Under the pieces are notes generated by a model. It saw only the letters and a list, made by a program, of their open reading frames with translations. It was not told the DNA's origin and made no database searches. A stretch of 64,000 nt of DNA from Acanthosoma haemorrhoidale (Eukaryota > Arthropoda > Insecta > Hemiptera > Acanthosomatidae), in NCBI GenBank assembly GCA_930367205.1, contig OV884014.1, positions 77,603,104 through 77,667,103 of the forward strand, read 5' to 3'. The translations under genes and the position numbers were made by a program. Below are positions 1 through 12,514 of the stretch, piece by piece (position 1 is the first letter of the stretch; each line of letters begins with the position of its first letter).

Positions 1-3000
1 GAATAAGAGGTGTAAAGCTAGGACTAAGGAGAGTTAAGGACTATAAAAATTTCAATTATTGTATTAATACAACTGTAATTTGTTTAATGTATGTAATTTG
101 TACAAATGTCCAAGTTACAAGTTACTGTTATGAAACATACACACTATAATTTATTTTCAAAAAGGAAATGAAATATATATTTTTCAGGGAGATAAGAATT
201 TACTTATTTTCAAAGTTGGAAGGAGGAGAAATGTAGTGTTATTTAAAAAAATGAAAAATTATTTAATAAATAGAATGGATTAATATGATAATGATGTAAA
301 AAATATTATTTATTATAATAAAAATTATTTGAAACAAGTGGTGGTGTACAGAAAAAGGATTGAAAAATAATTTTAAAACTGGAAATATAAACCAATCTAT
401 GAAAACAAAATAACTTTACTACAAAACTAAATAAAAAGAATTCCCAATAGTTGAGCTGGTCACAAATAAATAAAATCTTATTGAAACAGGGATAAGCGAT
501 CACATGGTACTGAATAAATTTATAAATTATAAAAAACTCAAGATACTTATTCCTAAGATTAATTTAGTATAATGTTTGGAACTAAATGTCCAATAAGAGA
601 ACTAGAATAATAATCTAATCAAATATGCAACAAGTGAACTTTTAAACAATTCACTTATATTCAAACACTTTGATAGAAGTTTTCCTTGTCTCAGTAAGTA
701 TTTGTGATAATTTAAAATCATCCACTGTCAGATCAATTGAGGGGTACCAAGGATAAATTATCAGGTATTAAAACAATAAAATGCAAGATAACGCTCAATG
801 CAAGTCTTTGATATACTCCTATTTCAAACTTCCAATGCGGTTCCACTTAATTTTCTAGTAATCTCCTAAAATTAATTTAGTAGTAAAACATTTCACTAAA
901 TATCAAATTTCTGTTTTTTAATTTGACATTGAGATATGATCAGGAGTATAACATGTCATTCTATCCTTAATTTATTGTATTTTGTAATTCTTTTTATTCA
1001 TAATATTGGTTCGATCTCCAATGAAAGTCTCTTTATATAATCTTTGAAATTATTATAATTTTTTCATATTTTCAATAATATATGGAGTAAATTAAGATGA
1101 TTCCTGAATTTTTCATCTAAATCCTATTAAAAAGTTTACAATTGGCTGTAATCGGATTAGTGTAAAGATAAAAGAAATATGCTCTTCATTTTATTTAAAA
1201 TAAGTAATCATCTGGTCTTAAAAGTTTGTTCGATTTGTTTATATATAGTGGTCTTTGAATTGTTAAAATGTAACTACCAATACTAATAAAATGATAATCA
1301 GTAACCAGATGTACAATCAAAATATGTATTCAAGAAATTGATATTAATCAGTTCAATGTTTTCCATCACGGTAGTATTTCCTAACCTATACCAGATGTAA
1401 TTGTTATCATGAATTCCTCAAGTTCTCTTTCAAAATAAGAGTTGTAAAGCTAGGACTAAGGAGAGTTAAGGACTATAAAAATTTCAATTATTGTATTAAT
1501 ACAACTGTAATGCATGTAATTTGTACAAATGTCCAAGTTACAAGTTACTGTTATGAAACATACACACTATAATTTATTTTCAAAAAGGAAATGAAATATA
1601 TATTTTTCAGGGAGATAAAAATTTACTTATTTTCAAAGTTGGAAGGAGGAGAAATGTAGTGTTATTTAAAAAAATGAAAAATTATTTAATAAATAGAATG
1701 GATTAATATGATAATAATGTAAAAAATATTATTTATTATAATAAAAATTATTTGAATACAGTGGTGTTGTACAGAAAAAGGATTAAAAAATAATTTTAAA
1801 ACTGGAAATATAAACCAATCTATGAAAACAAAATAACTTTACTACAAAACTAAATAAAAAGAATTCCCAATAGTTGAGCTGGTCACAAATAAATAAAATC
1901 TTATTGAAACAGGGATAAGCGATCACATGGTACTGAATAAATTTATAAATTATAAAAAACACAAGATACCTATTCCCAAGATTAATTTAGTATAATGTTT
2001 GGAACTAAATGTCCAATAAGAGAACTAGAATAATAATCTAATCAAATATGCAACAAGTGAACTTTTAAATAATTCACTTATATTCAAACACTTTGATAGA
2101 AGTTTTCCTTGTCTCAGTAAGTATTTGTGATAATTTAAAATCATCCACTGTCAGGTCAATTGAGGGGTACCAAGGATAAATTATCAGGTATTAAAACAAT
2201 AAAATGCAAGATAACGCTCAAAGCAAGTCTTTGATATACTCCTATTTCAAACTTCCAATGCGGTTCCACTTAATTTTCTAGTAATCTCCTAAAATTAATT
2301 TAGTAGTAGCACATTTCACTAAATATCAAATTTCTGTTTTTTAATTTGACATTGAGATATGATCAGGAGTATAACATGTCATTCTATCCTTAATTTATTG
2401 TATTTTGTAATTCTTTTTATTCATAATATTGGTTCGATCTCCAATGAAAGTCTCTTTATATAATCTTTGAAATTATTATAATTTTTTCATATTTTCAATA
2501 ATATATGGAGTAAATTAAGATGATTCCTGAATTTTTCATCTAAATCCTATTAAAAAGTTTACAATTGGCTGTAATCGGAGTAGTGTAAAGATAAAAGAAA
2601 TATGCTCTTCATTTTATTTAAAATAAGTAATCATCTGGTCTTAAAAGTTTGTTCGATTTGTTTATATATAGTGGTCTTTGAATTGTTAAAATGTAACTAC
2701 CAATACTAATAAAATGATAATCAGTAACCAGATGTACAATCAAAATATGTATTCAAGAAATTGATATTAATCAGTTCAATGTTTTCCATCACGGTAGTAT
2801 TTCCTAACCTATACCAGATGTAATTGTTATCATGAATTCCTCAAGTTCTCTTTCAGAATAAGAGGTGTAAAGCTAGGACTAAGGAGAGTTAAGGACTATA
2901 AAAATTTCAATTATTGTATTAATACAACTGTAATTTGTTTAATGTATGTAATTTGTACAAATGTCCAAGTTACAAGTTACTGTTATGAAACATACACACT

Positions 3001-6000
3001 ATAATTTATTTTCAAAAAGGAAATGAAATATATATTTTTCAGGGAGATAAGAATTTACTTATTTTCAAAGTTGGAAGGAGGAGAAATGTAGTGTTATTTA
3101 AAAAAATGAAAAATTATTTAATAAATAGAATGGATTAATATGATAATGATGTAAAAAATATTATTTATTATAATAAAAATTATTTGAAACAAGTGGTGGT
3201 GTACAGAAAAAGGATTGAAAAATAATTTTAAAACTGGAAATATAAACCAATCTATGAAAACAAAATAACTTTACTACAAAACTAAATAAAAAGAATTCCC
3301 AATAGTTGAGCTGGTCACAAATAAATAAAATCTTATTGAAACAGGGATAAGCGATCACATGGTACTGAATAAATTTATAAATTATAAAAAACACAAGATA
3401 CCTATTCCCAAGATTAATTTAGTATAATGTTTGGAACTAAATGTCCAATAAGAGAACTAGAATAATAATCTAATCAAATATGCAACAAGTGAACTTTTAA
3501 ATAATTCACTTATATTCAAACACTTTGATAGAAGTTTTCCTTGTCTCAGTAAGTATTTGTGATAATTTAAAATCATCCACTGTCAGGTCAATTGAGGGGT
3601 ACCAAGGATAAATTATCAGGTATTAAAACAATAAAATGCAAGATAACACTCAAAGCAAGTCTTTAATTTGATATACTCCTATTTCAAACTTCCAATGCGG
3701 TTCCACTTAATTTTCTAGTAATCTCCTAAAATTAATTTAGTAGTAGCACATTTCACTAAATATCAAATTTCTGTTTTTTAATTTGACATTGAGATATGAT
3801 CAGGAGTATAACATGTCATTCTATCCTTAATTTATTGTATTTTGTAATTCTTTTTATTCATAATATTGGTTCGATCTCCAATGAAAGTCTCTTTATATAA
3901 TCTTTGAAATTATTCATATATTAATTATGGATTAATATATGGAGTAAATTAAGATGATTCCTGAATTTTTCATCTAAATCCTATTAAAAAGTTTACAATT
4001 GGCTGTAATCGGAGTAGTGTAAAGATAAAAGAAATATGCTCTTCATTTTATTTAAAATAAGTAATCATCTGGTCTTAAAAGTTTGATCGCTTTGTTTATA
4101 TAGTGGTCTTTGAATTGTTAAAACGTAACTACCAATACTAATAAAATGATAATCAGTAACCAGATGTACAATCAAAATATGTATTCAAGAAATTGATATT
4201 AATCAGTTCAATGTTTTCCATCACGGTAGTATTTCCTAACCTATACCAGATGTAATTGTTATCATGAATTCCTCAAGTTCTCTTTCAAAATAAGAGTTGT
4301 AAAGCTAGGACTAAGGAGAGTTAAGGACTATAAAAATTTAAATTATTGTATTAATACAACTGTAATGTATGTAATTTGTACAAATGTCCACGTTACAAGT
4401 TACTGTTATGAAACATACACACTATAATTTATTTTCATAAAGGAAATGAAATATATATTTTTCAGGAAGATAAGAATTTACTTATTTTCAAAGTTGAAAG
4501 GAGGAGAAATGTAGTCTTATTTAAAAAAATGAAAAATTATTTAATAAATAGAATGGATTAATATGATAATGATGTAAAAAATATTATTTATTATAATACA
4601 AATTATTTGAATACAGTGGTGTTGTACAGAAAAAGGATTGAAAAATTATTTTAAAACTGGAAATATAAACCAATCTATGAAAACAAAATAACTTTACTAC
4701 AAAACTAAATAAAAAGAATTCCCAATAGTTGAGCTGGTCACAAATAAATAAAATCTTATTGAAACAGGGATAAGCGATCACATGGTACTGAATAAATTTA
4801 TAAATTATAAAAAACACAAGATACCTATTCCCAAGATTAATTTAGTATAATGTTTGGAACTAAATGTCCAATAAGAGAACTAGAATAATAATCTAATCAA
4901 ATATGCAACAAGTGAACTTTTAAACAATTCACTTATATTCAAACACTTTGATAGAAGTTTTCCTTGTCTCAGTAAGTATTTGTGATAATTTAAAATCATC
5001 CACTGTCAGATCAATTGAGGGGTACCAAGGATAAATTATCAGGTATTAAAACAATAAAATGCAAGATAACGCTCAAAGCAAGTCTTTAATTTGATATACT
5101 CCTATTTCAAACTTCCAATGCGGTTCCACTTAATTTTCTAGTAATCTCCTAAAATTAATTTAGTAGTAGCACATTTCACTAAATATCAAATTTCTGTTTT
5201 TTAATTTGACATTGAGATATGATCAGGAGTATAACATGTCATTCTATCCTTAATTTATTGTATTTTGTAATTCTTTTTATTCATAATATTGGTTCGATCT
5301 CCAATGAAAGTCTCTTTATATAATCTTTGAAATTATTCATATATTAATTATGGATTAATATATGGAGTAAATTAAGATGATTCCTGAATTTCTCATCTAA
5401 ATCCTATTGAAAAGTTTACAATTGGTTGTAATCGGAGTAGTGTAAAGATAAAAGAAATATGCTCTTCATTTTATTTAAAATAAGTAATCATCTGGTCTTA
5501 AAAGTTTGATCGCTTTGTTTATATAGTGGTCTTTGAATTGTTAAAACGTAACTACCAATACTAATAAAATGATAATCAGTAACCAGATGTACAATCAAAA
5601 TATGTATTCAAGAAATTGATATTAATCAGTTCAATGTTTTCCATCACGGTAGTATTTCCTAACCTATACCAGATGTAATTGTTATCATGAATTCCTCAAG
5701 TTCTCTTTCAAAATAAGAGGTGTAAAGCTAGGACTAAGGAGAGTTAAGGACTATAAAAATTTAAATTATTGTATTAATACAACTGTAATGCATGTAATTT
5801 GTACAAATGTCCAAGTTACAAGTTACTGTAATGAAACATACACACTATATTTTATTTTCATAAAGGAAATGAAATATATATTTTTCAGGAAGATAAGAGT
5901 TTACTTATTTTCAAAGTTGGAAGGGGGAGAAATGTAGTGTTATTTAAAAAAATGAAAAATTATTTAATAAATAGAATGGATTAATATGATAATGATGTAA

Positions 6001-7637
6001 AAAATATTATTTATTATAATACAAATTATTTGAATACAGTGGTGTTGTACAGAAAAAGGATTGAAAAATAATTTTAAAACTGGAAATATAAACCAATCTA
6101 TGAAAACAAAATAACTTTACTACAAAACTAAATAAAAAGAATTCCCAATAGTTGAGCTGGTCACAAATAAATAAAATCTTATTGAAACAGGGATAAGCGA
6201 TCACATGGTACTGAATAAATTTATAAATTATAAAAAACACAAGATACCTATTCCCAAGATTAATTTAGTATAATGTTTGGAACTAAATGTCCAATAAGAG
6301 AACTAGAATAATAATCTAATCAAATATGCAACAAGTGAACTTTTAAACAATTCACTTATATTCAAACACTTTGATAGAAGTTTTCCTTGTCTCAGTAAGT
6401 ATTTGTGATAATTTAAAATCATCCACTGTCAGATCAATTGAGGGGTACCAAGGATAAATTATCAGGTATTAAAACAATAAAATGCAAGATAACGCTCAAA
6501 GCAAGTCTTTAATTTGATATACTCCTATTTCAAACTTCCAATGCGGTTCCACTTAATTTTCTAGTAATCTCCTAAAATTAATTTAGTAGTAGCACATTTC
6601 ACTAAATATCAAATTTCTGTTTTTTAATTTGACATTGAGATATGATCAGGAGTATAACATGTCATTCTATCCTTAATTTATTGTATTTTGTAATTCTTTT
6701 TATTCATAATATTGGTTCGATCTCCAATGAAAGTCTCTTTATATAATCTTTGAAATTATTCATATATTAATTATGGATTAATATATGGAGTAAATTAAGA
6801 TGATTCCTGAATTTCTCATCTAAATCCTATTGAAAAGTTTACAATTGGTTGTAATCGGAGTAGTGTAAAGATAAAAGAAATATGCTCTTCATTTTATTTA
6901 AAATAAGTAATCATCTGGTCTTAAAAGTTTGATCGCTTTGTTTATATAGTGGTCTTTGAATTGTTAAAACGTAACTACCAATACTAATAAAATGATAATC
7001 AGTAACCAGATGTACAATCAAAATATGTATTCAAGAAATTGATATTAATCAGTTCAATGTTTTCCATCACGGTAGTATTTCCTAACCTATACCAGATGTA
7101 ATTGTTATCATGAATTCCTCAAGTTCTCTTTCAAAATAAGAGGTGTAAAGCTAGGACTAAGGAGAGTTAAGGACTATAAAAATTTAAATTATTGTATTAA
7201 TACAACTGTAATGCATGTAATTTGTACAAATGTCCAAGTTACAAGTTACTGTAATGAAACATACACACTATATTTTATTTTCATAAAGGAAATGAAATAT
7301 ATATTTTTCAGGAAGATAAGAATTTACTTATTTTCAAAGTTGGAAGGGGGAGAAATGTAGTGTTATTTAAAAAAATGAAAAATTATTTAATAAATAGAAT
7401 GGATTAATATGATAATGATGTAAAAAATATTATTTATTATAATACAAATTATTTGAATACAGTGGTGTTGTACAGAAAAAGGATTGAAAAATAATTTTAA
7501 AACTGGAAATATAAACCAATCTATGAAAACAAAACATTGAAATTGGAAAACAAATTAATTTTACTACAAAACTAAATGAAAAGAATTCCAAATTGTTGAA
7601 CTGGTCACAAATAAATTAAATCTTATTGAAACAGGGT
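1..7637. repeat. Large-monomer satellite array, period about 1,423 bp
   Basis: Six head-to-tail copies begin at 1, 1433, 2856, 4288, 5711 and 7134. Full copies are 1,423 or 1,432 bp and the last is partial. Copies are nearly identical over their whole length, with scattered substitutions and a few short indels, so the array is young or homogenised. The first copy starts at the window edge, so the array probably continues to the left. The last copy departs from the others from about 7533 (a short insertion plus many substitutions) and stops matching at about 7637. A minus-strand open frame of 77 codons recurs in copies 3, 4 and 5, is cut by the window edge in copy 1 and is interrupted in copy 2. 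It is extremely rich in Phe, Tyr and Ile, as AT-rich DNA would give by chance, and I do not treat it as a gene. The monomer was not recognised as a known satellite. Confidence 0.97.
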
Positions 7638-7652
7638 TAGAATGATTTACAG

Positions 7653-8650
7653 TTTTTTTTTTCCTGAACCTCTGAATTTATTAACATTTTACAAATTTCT
7701 ATTTACAATTCCTTCTTTTTCTGGGATGCACTGATGCATTCAAAGGAGGTTGGGTTACATAACAATACAGGTTGTTGCTAAAATTACAATGCAATGAATA
7801 TAATACTAGGTGATGGGGCTCAACTATTTATAATTTGGGGAAAAACTTACAAACTAAAACCTAAGGAACACTTTACCTTCCGCGACAGCGTCCTGCCATT
7901 GATGGGGAAACGGAGCGGGGGTTATAGTGTTAAACGCCAGGATTGTCAGGTATTGCAGGGAGTCAAACAATTTGATATGTTTACGTTGAATGAATTCATC
8001 CACCTTAGGCAGCTCAAAGATCTTGTGAAGCTCACTGTTGCTCCACTGCTTGTATGAAGTATTTCTGATCACTTTCATCAGTATACCATTTTGTAATTGT
8101 TGGAATCGCCGAGCTGTCGTATACGTCAGATGACGAAAAAGCGGTGCACCATACAGCAGAGTAGGCCTGAGTACACTCTTGTAAATCAATAGTTTTAGAT
8201 GCAGTGATAGATTGGGGGAAGTTAATAAATGCGTAAGCCGGTAAGACTTCGTGCGTGTTTGCTTCAACTTCTTCGCAAAATGGTTACTAAAACGGAGTTG
8301 TCTATCCATTTTAATTCCCAGATATTCTAGGTTGTTGGCTGGTGAATTTTCCTCCGTTCCTACTATGTAACTAGTAGGTAGCGGACTTTTTCCCTTTTGA
8401 AAAGAGAAAATTACGCAGTCAGTCTTACCCGCGTTTGAGTCTCCCCAATCTGTCACTGATCTGGTTACAGGCTGCTTCAGCCTGTCTAAGAGCTACCTTG
8501 GCACTCATGCTGCTACTGTACACCGCTATGTCATCAGCGAAAGCAGTAACTGTTGTGTTTTTATATCGGGCTCCTACAATTTCAGACGTGTATACGTTGA
8601 ATAGTACAGGGGATAAGACGGCTCCTTGGGGTACTCCACAGGTCAGTGTC
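7653..8650 (-). mobile_element. 5'-truncated Jockey-like LINE, reverse transcriptase remnant
   Basis: Two overlapping minus-strand reading frames, 8673-8425 and 8456-7854, together give the second half of a non-LTR reverse transcriptase. The first carries the motif GVPQGAVLSPVLFNVY followed by the catalytic FADD box in AFADDIAVYS. The second starts near a typical NAGKT motif, continues with a YLGI/LRF segment and a LLYGAPLF segment, and ends at a stop near 7854. A frameshift around 8430-8456 separates them, so the copy is dead. The element begins abruptly just upstream of GVPQG, which is the usual 5' truncation of LINEs. Its 3' end is a run of ten A on the minus strand, read as T at 7653-7662. 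Jockey-clade membership is inferred from motif style. The endonuclease and ORF1 are absent, and no clear target-site duplication was found. Confidence 0.88.
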
Positions 8651-9416
8651 CACAGGAAATGAGAAATGTTCAATTCAGTTCAATAAAGGATGTTTTATTG
8701 TTTCGCAATAGATAATATTAATTTATATTATATATTTTTAGTAATAAATAATGTGGTGTGTGTGCATGGTTAATTTCATTTGTGGGTGTATCTTAACGAC
8801 GCGTGGTAATACGCCTTGAGAAGGGCTCTGACAGTCAATCCACCTTAGTTTGTTGAACGGGCCATACTGTACTAGTCCTCGCACCATCGATGCTCTCCTC
8901 ACCATCGATATTACTGTATCGACCTCACTATTCAACATCACATCTTGCTTCATCAAGTACAGTTGTGAACCTCGTTGGATTTAGGTTTATAAATATAAAC
9001 ACCTGCAGGTACGGTATGTTCAAATGTAGAATTGCTGGAGCCGCTGGCACCCTTGGCAGTCTCCTCATACTGGCTGTTTTGCTTCTACTTACTAAACTTA
9101 TGAATTAAAATTCATATCGGAGAGAACATTTTTTTTTTTGTCTCATTATCTCATGCAATAAGATATTTATAAACAAGCTAAAAGACAATTTATACAGTTG
9201 ACAATTCTAATCAAAAAAGTTGTTTACTTACAATATTATTTATTATAATAATATATATTTTTTTTTTAATATAAAAAGATCTTAGCTTAGTTAGAAAAAA
9301 TGAATTTGATGGCATTTAATTAGAGTAAATGTTACAATGTTCATTAACTTGCACCAATCTATCTATTAATTTTTTTTTTAAATAATTTATTTTATTATTT
9401 TATATAATTTTTTTTG
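8651..9416. other. Unclassified spacer with mixed composition
   Basis: The part from about 8735 to 9110 is less AT-rich than its surroundings and holds short open frames on both strands (8738-8956 minus, 8890-9108 plus) that I could not match to any family. The part from 9111 to 9416 is AT-rich with several runs of T, including 9369-9378 and 9407-9415. No splice-flanked exon pattern was found. It may be decayed transposon sequence. Confidence 0.4.
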
Positions 9417-10330
9417 TTTCCACCCTTTTAGAAAACGGTTTCTCATACGAGGTTTCCTCATGAGCCCGTGAGGCGGACTCGTGGGGTATGTGGAGCCTGT
9501 GCTACGCGTATTCCGGTGCAGTACAATGGTCTGACAAGACCCGAAGTCATGGCTGCTCACCCCTTCAGATGGTGAAGTGGCCAAGACCTTGTAGTTCCTT
9601 CAAATTCTAGATGATGAAAAGGAATGCTACGATGTTTTCTTCGGAATTGGCCTCCGACGTCAGGTCGGATTCCTCCAAGCTGTAAGTCCCTATCAAGCGG
9701 AGCAGCCTTTTACCTGAGGCGATGTTTCAGGAGGACTAAGTCCACGGGAGCCACCGCGGTGGCAGCTGCCAATACCTGTGCCGCCTTAAAGGAGATTGTT
9801 CTGTAGGCCCTCGTAACCCGGATTCTCTGAATTATCGTCAGACTGTGCGTCTGGCCCTTGTTCAGGTGCGTCTGGCGCTTGTTCAGGTGCGCTACTCATG
9901 ACTGGTTTTGATGGGGGACGACAGATTCAGCCCCCAGAAGTTGTGTTTGGAACCCCACTCAAGGATTCGTATCCGGTCCTATAAACATCGCTCTGTTACC
10001 TTTTCCACTGGCACTTCCCTGGAAGACCTCAGCTCCGAACAACTCTGAAGGAATTGTATAACTGGGAAAATAGGTGGAGGACATTATCTGCTCCCCCCCC
10101 CCAAATGCGACAGGTCACTGGGTCTCACCGACAGAACTGTCCAGCATGGATTCGTAGATCGCTGCCCTAGGCTTCCTCTCTCCACTGCTCAAGGCAACTG
10201 GCCTTACTGAAGTTCTGATACCAGTAGCCCTTTTCTTTTGGCAGAACAGATTTAACATAGTGTTCTGGATGACCCTAAGACTACTCATAGCATATCCTTT
10301 TCATGAGGGTCTCCGCCTCCATATGTAGTA
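9417..10330 (-). other. GC-richer unclassified block, possibly a decayed retroelement
   Basis: This block is close to balanced GC, in sharp contrast to the AT-rich DNA around it. On its left it is bordered by runs of T (9369-9378 and 9407-9415) that would be poly-A tails of a minus-strand retroelement. A short minus-strand frame starting at ATG 9899-9897 and ending at 9786 (37 codons) contains two 7-residue repeats, PEQAPDA and PEQGPDA, encoded by a 21-bp tandem duplication at 9845-9886. Other stretches on both strands stay open for 60 codons, but no reverse transcriptase, integrase or zinc-knuckle motif was recognised. Retroelement origin is inference from composition and the T-tracts only. 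A broken host gene or a long SINE are alternatives. Confidence 0.4.
9845..9886. repeat. 21-bp tandem duplication
   Basis: Two adjacent 21-bp copies differ at one base (C/G). The length is a multiple of three and keeps a minus-strand frame open. Confidence 0.85.
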
Positions 10331-10829
10331 CAGTGCAGTATAGTGACAGATATTTCGCAATTGATTTTTATTGTTATGAACTTCTAGATGCATACAAATA
10401 TTCTCTTGGTTTTTTTTTTTACGAACCTACTTAAAATTTTAATTTGGCTGCTATGATTGTTGTGATAAATTGCCTTGTAAATATCTTCTTCTAAATTAAT
10501 TTTGAATACTTATTATTGAGTGGTTCTTTATTTCAGTGGTAATTCCTATCTGCCCTTTCATTTATCGTTCGTGGGACTAGGTTCATGCTAACTACATTTC
10601 TCTAGTTCTCCAGACACAAATCAACTTTGGTATGAAATTCTAATTTAGTTCTTAATTCTTCTATATTTTATTTATTATTAATCGTTGGAAAGTTATATGA
10701 TGTTAACTAATGATTTATAATTTATAAAAATATAATTTATTAATTCAAACTAACGGACAACACTAATAAAAAAGTTAATAATTAATTCTGCCTTGAATTT
10801 CACAAAACTTTATTTTGTCCCTATAATGG

Positions 10830-11110
10830 TAGTCTCCCATCCTATGCATGCTTGGTTTCCTCTAGTCATAACTAAAGCCATAATGAAGAGAAGTGGGGTA
10901 ATGCTGCTTCCTTGTCTAATCCTTATAGTTTTGGCGAATTTGTAATTGCAGGTGCTAACTATATTCCTGCATTTGTTGCCATTTAAATAGCTTTGGATAC
11001 CCTTCTGCCATATGCCACCCTGATGTCTTGTTCCACTCTGTCAAAGCCCTGAGATTAACGAAACAGATGTTAACTCATCCTCCTTTTTCTACTACCTTAT
11101 TGAAAATATC
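10830..11110 (-). mobile_element. Decayed LINE reverse transcriptase fragment
   Basis: Read on the minus strand, broken frames give a segment resembling FDRVEQDIRVAYGRR, then a region ending in PLLFIMALVMTRGNQ. These correspond to the palm-domain segments of non-LTR reverse transcriptases of the 'craft-specific' endonuclease type, with the AFDRVxR helix followed by the RQGxxLSPLLF motif. Several stops and indels interrupt it. No 5' or 3' end can be placed. Assignment to a LINE is fairly secure from the order of motifs; the clade is not. Confidence 0.6.
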
Positions 11111-12427
11111 AGGTCTTGCAAACCTCTGTTTTGTTTAAACCATGCTCTTCCTCATCCAGCATAGTATTCATTATTTTCTTAATGCCTTATATACTGCCTG
11201 AGGAATCTTCAGAACCTCATTAGAAAATAACATGATTTTTCACCGATGTTTAATGAAAATCAATTATCTTACAAAATTTCATGGTTGATCTGTAACTTTA
11301 GATTTTTTTATGAGAAACTGGTTTTTTTTTAATTAAGTTGTTTCCACTTCCTGACATTAAATTTTGAGTTATCATGGATGCTATTGGTAGACAGTTAAAC
11401 TGAATGAGGATACTAACTGATTTAGTATTTATGCGATAAGATACAATTTTTATTTTTAGTTCTCAGTATACATAATTTGGTAATTTTTAGTTCCTATGTT
11501 TTCATTTACTAATTTGCGATATGAAACTAAAGGTAAAGCGATCTGTGTTTCCGGAACACCTAGATGTTTCACATCTCAAGCCATAACATTTGCTTAAGTA
11601 AAACCATTTCCCATTTTAGAGCTTTTACAATGTATTTTTACAATTATTAGATGTAAAATCACTTCCTAAACTGTTGAAAGGTGAATCTGTACAGGCCATT
11701 TCCTCATTTAAGGACTAATTGTAAGTCATACAGCTTAGTTGTATGTATTATATGTAGTCTTCATTAGGCAGTGCTACATTCAAAACAGATGCATTACTGA
11801 TTTCATTTTCAATATCTTCAGCACTTGGTGAATTGAATGTGGGCTTACCCGAGAGGGATTTAAACAGCCTGGTTTGAATTACATCAAAATCTAAATTATA
11901 ATTTATTCATCAACATTTGAAGAAAAAAAAAGTCTTCTACTCAGGTTTTAACACTGCATCTGATTCACATATTTTTTGATGCCCTAAATGTATTGATACC
12001 AAGAGATATAATGTATTCTCTTGCAATGCTTGTAGGAATTAACTTAATTAACCAGCCATGCATATTGTGAATTGAAGACAATAAAGTGATTTTCTCTCTA
12101 CCAGCAATATTTACAAATTAATACCATTTGTTAGGTGCATATTTTCGTATATGTTGCATTATCTACTTTGTATGCTAATAGCTTTTATGTCAGCCATAAT
12201 CTGCTTCTGTAGGACATGTGTTCCTCCTCCCAAAAACAAATTGTCCAGTACCAGTTGCAATACACAAGTAATATTTAAAATGAAAATCATTCATTCATTC
12301 ATTTATATTTATTCATCACAACACAATTTTATTTTTATATATGAATTTAGATGAATTTTATGGGAGTGCCATCAGGACCTAATGAATTTGTTCTTGATTT
12401 CCTGATTCTGATACTTGATCAGGATTC

Positions 12428-12514
12428 TGATTACAGTTAATGGTTACTTTAATCAGAATGTTTAATCATTTCCTTAATCAGGATTCTGATTAAAACAACC
12501 GTTAACTGTAATCA
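12428..12514. repeat. Long imperfect hairpin (about 31-bp stem)
   Basis: Arm 12428-12459 pairs with 12483-12514. The outer 18 bp hold one mismatch, then a 2-nt mismatch, then 12 perfect base pairs. The loop is 12460-12482. Short direct repeats of a GATTCTGAT-type motif occur in and just upstream of it. This may be a MITE relic or an extruding palindrome. No gene is near. Confidence 0.85.

Noticed and set aside
3161..3394. 77-codon minus-strand frame repeated in satellite monomers
   Set aside because: It is rich in Phe, Tyr and Ile as expected from AT-rich DNA, is interrupted in monomer 2 and at the array edge, and has no family resemblance. Its repetition is simply the satellite repetition.
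9417..9600. Hammerhead-like CTCATGAGGAAAC on the minus strand
   Set aside because: The catalytic core CTGATGA is not present and the required three stems cannot be drawn.
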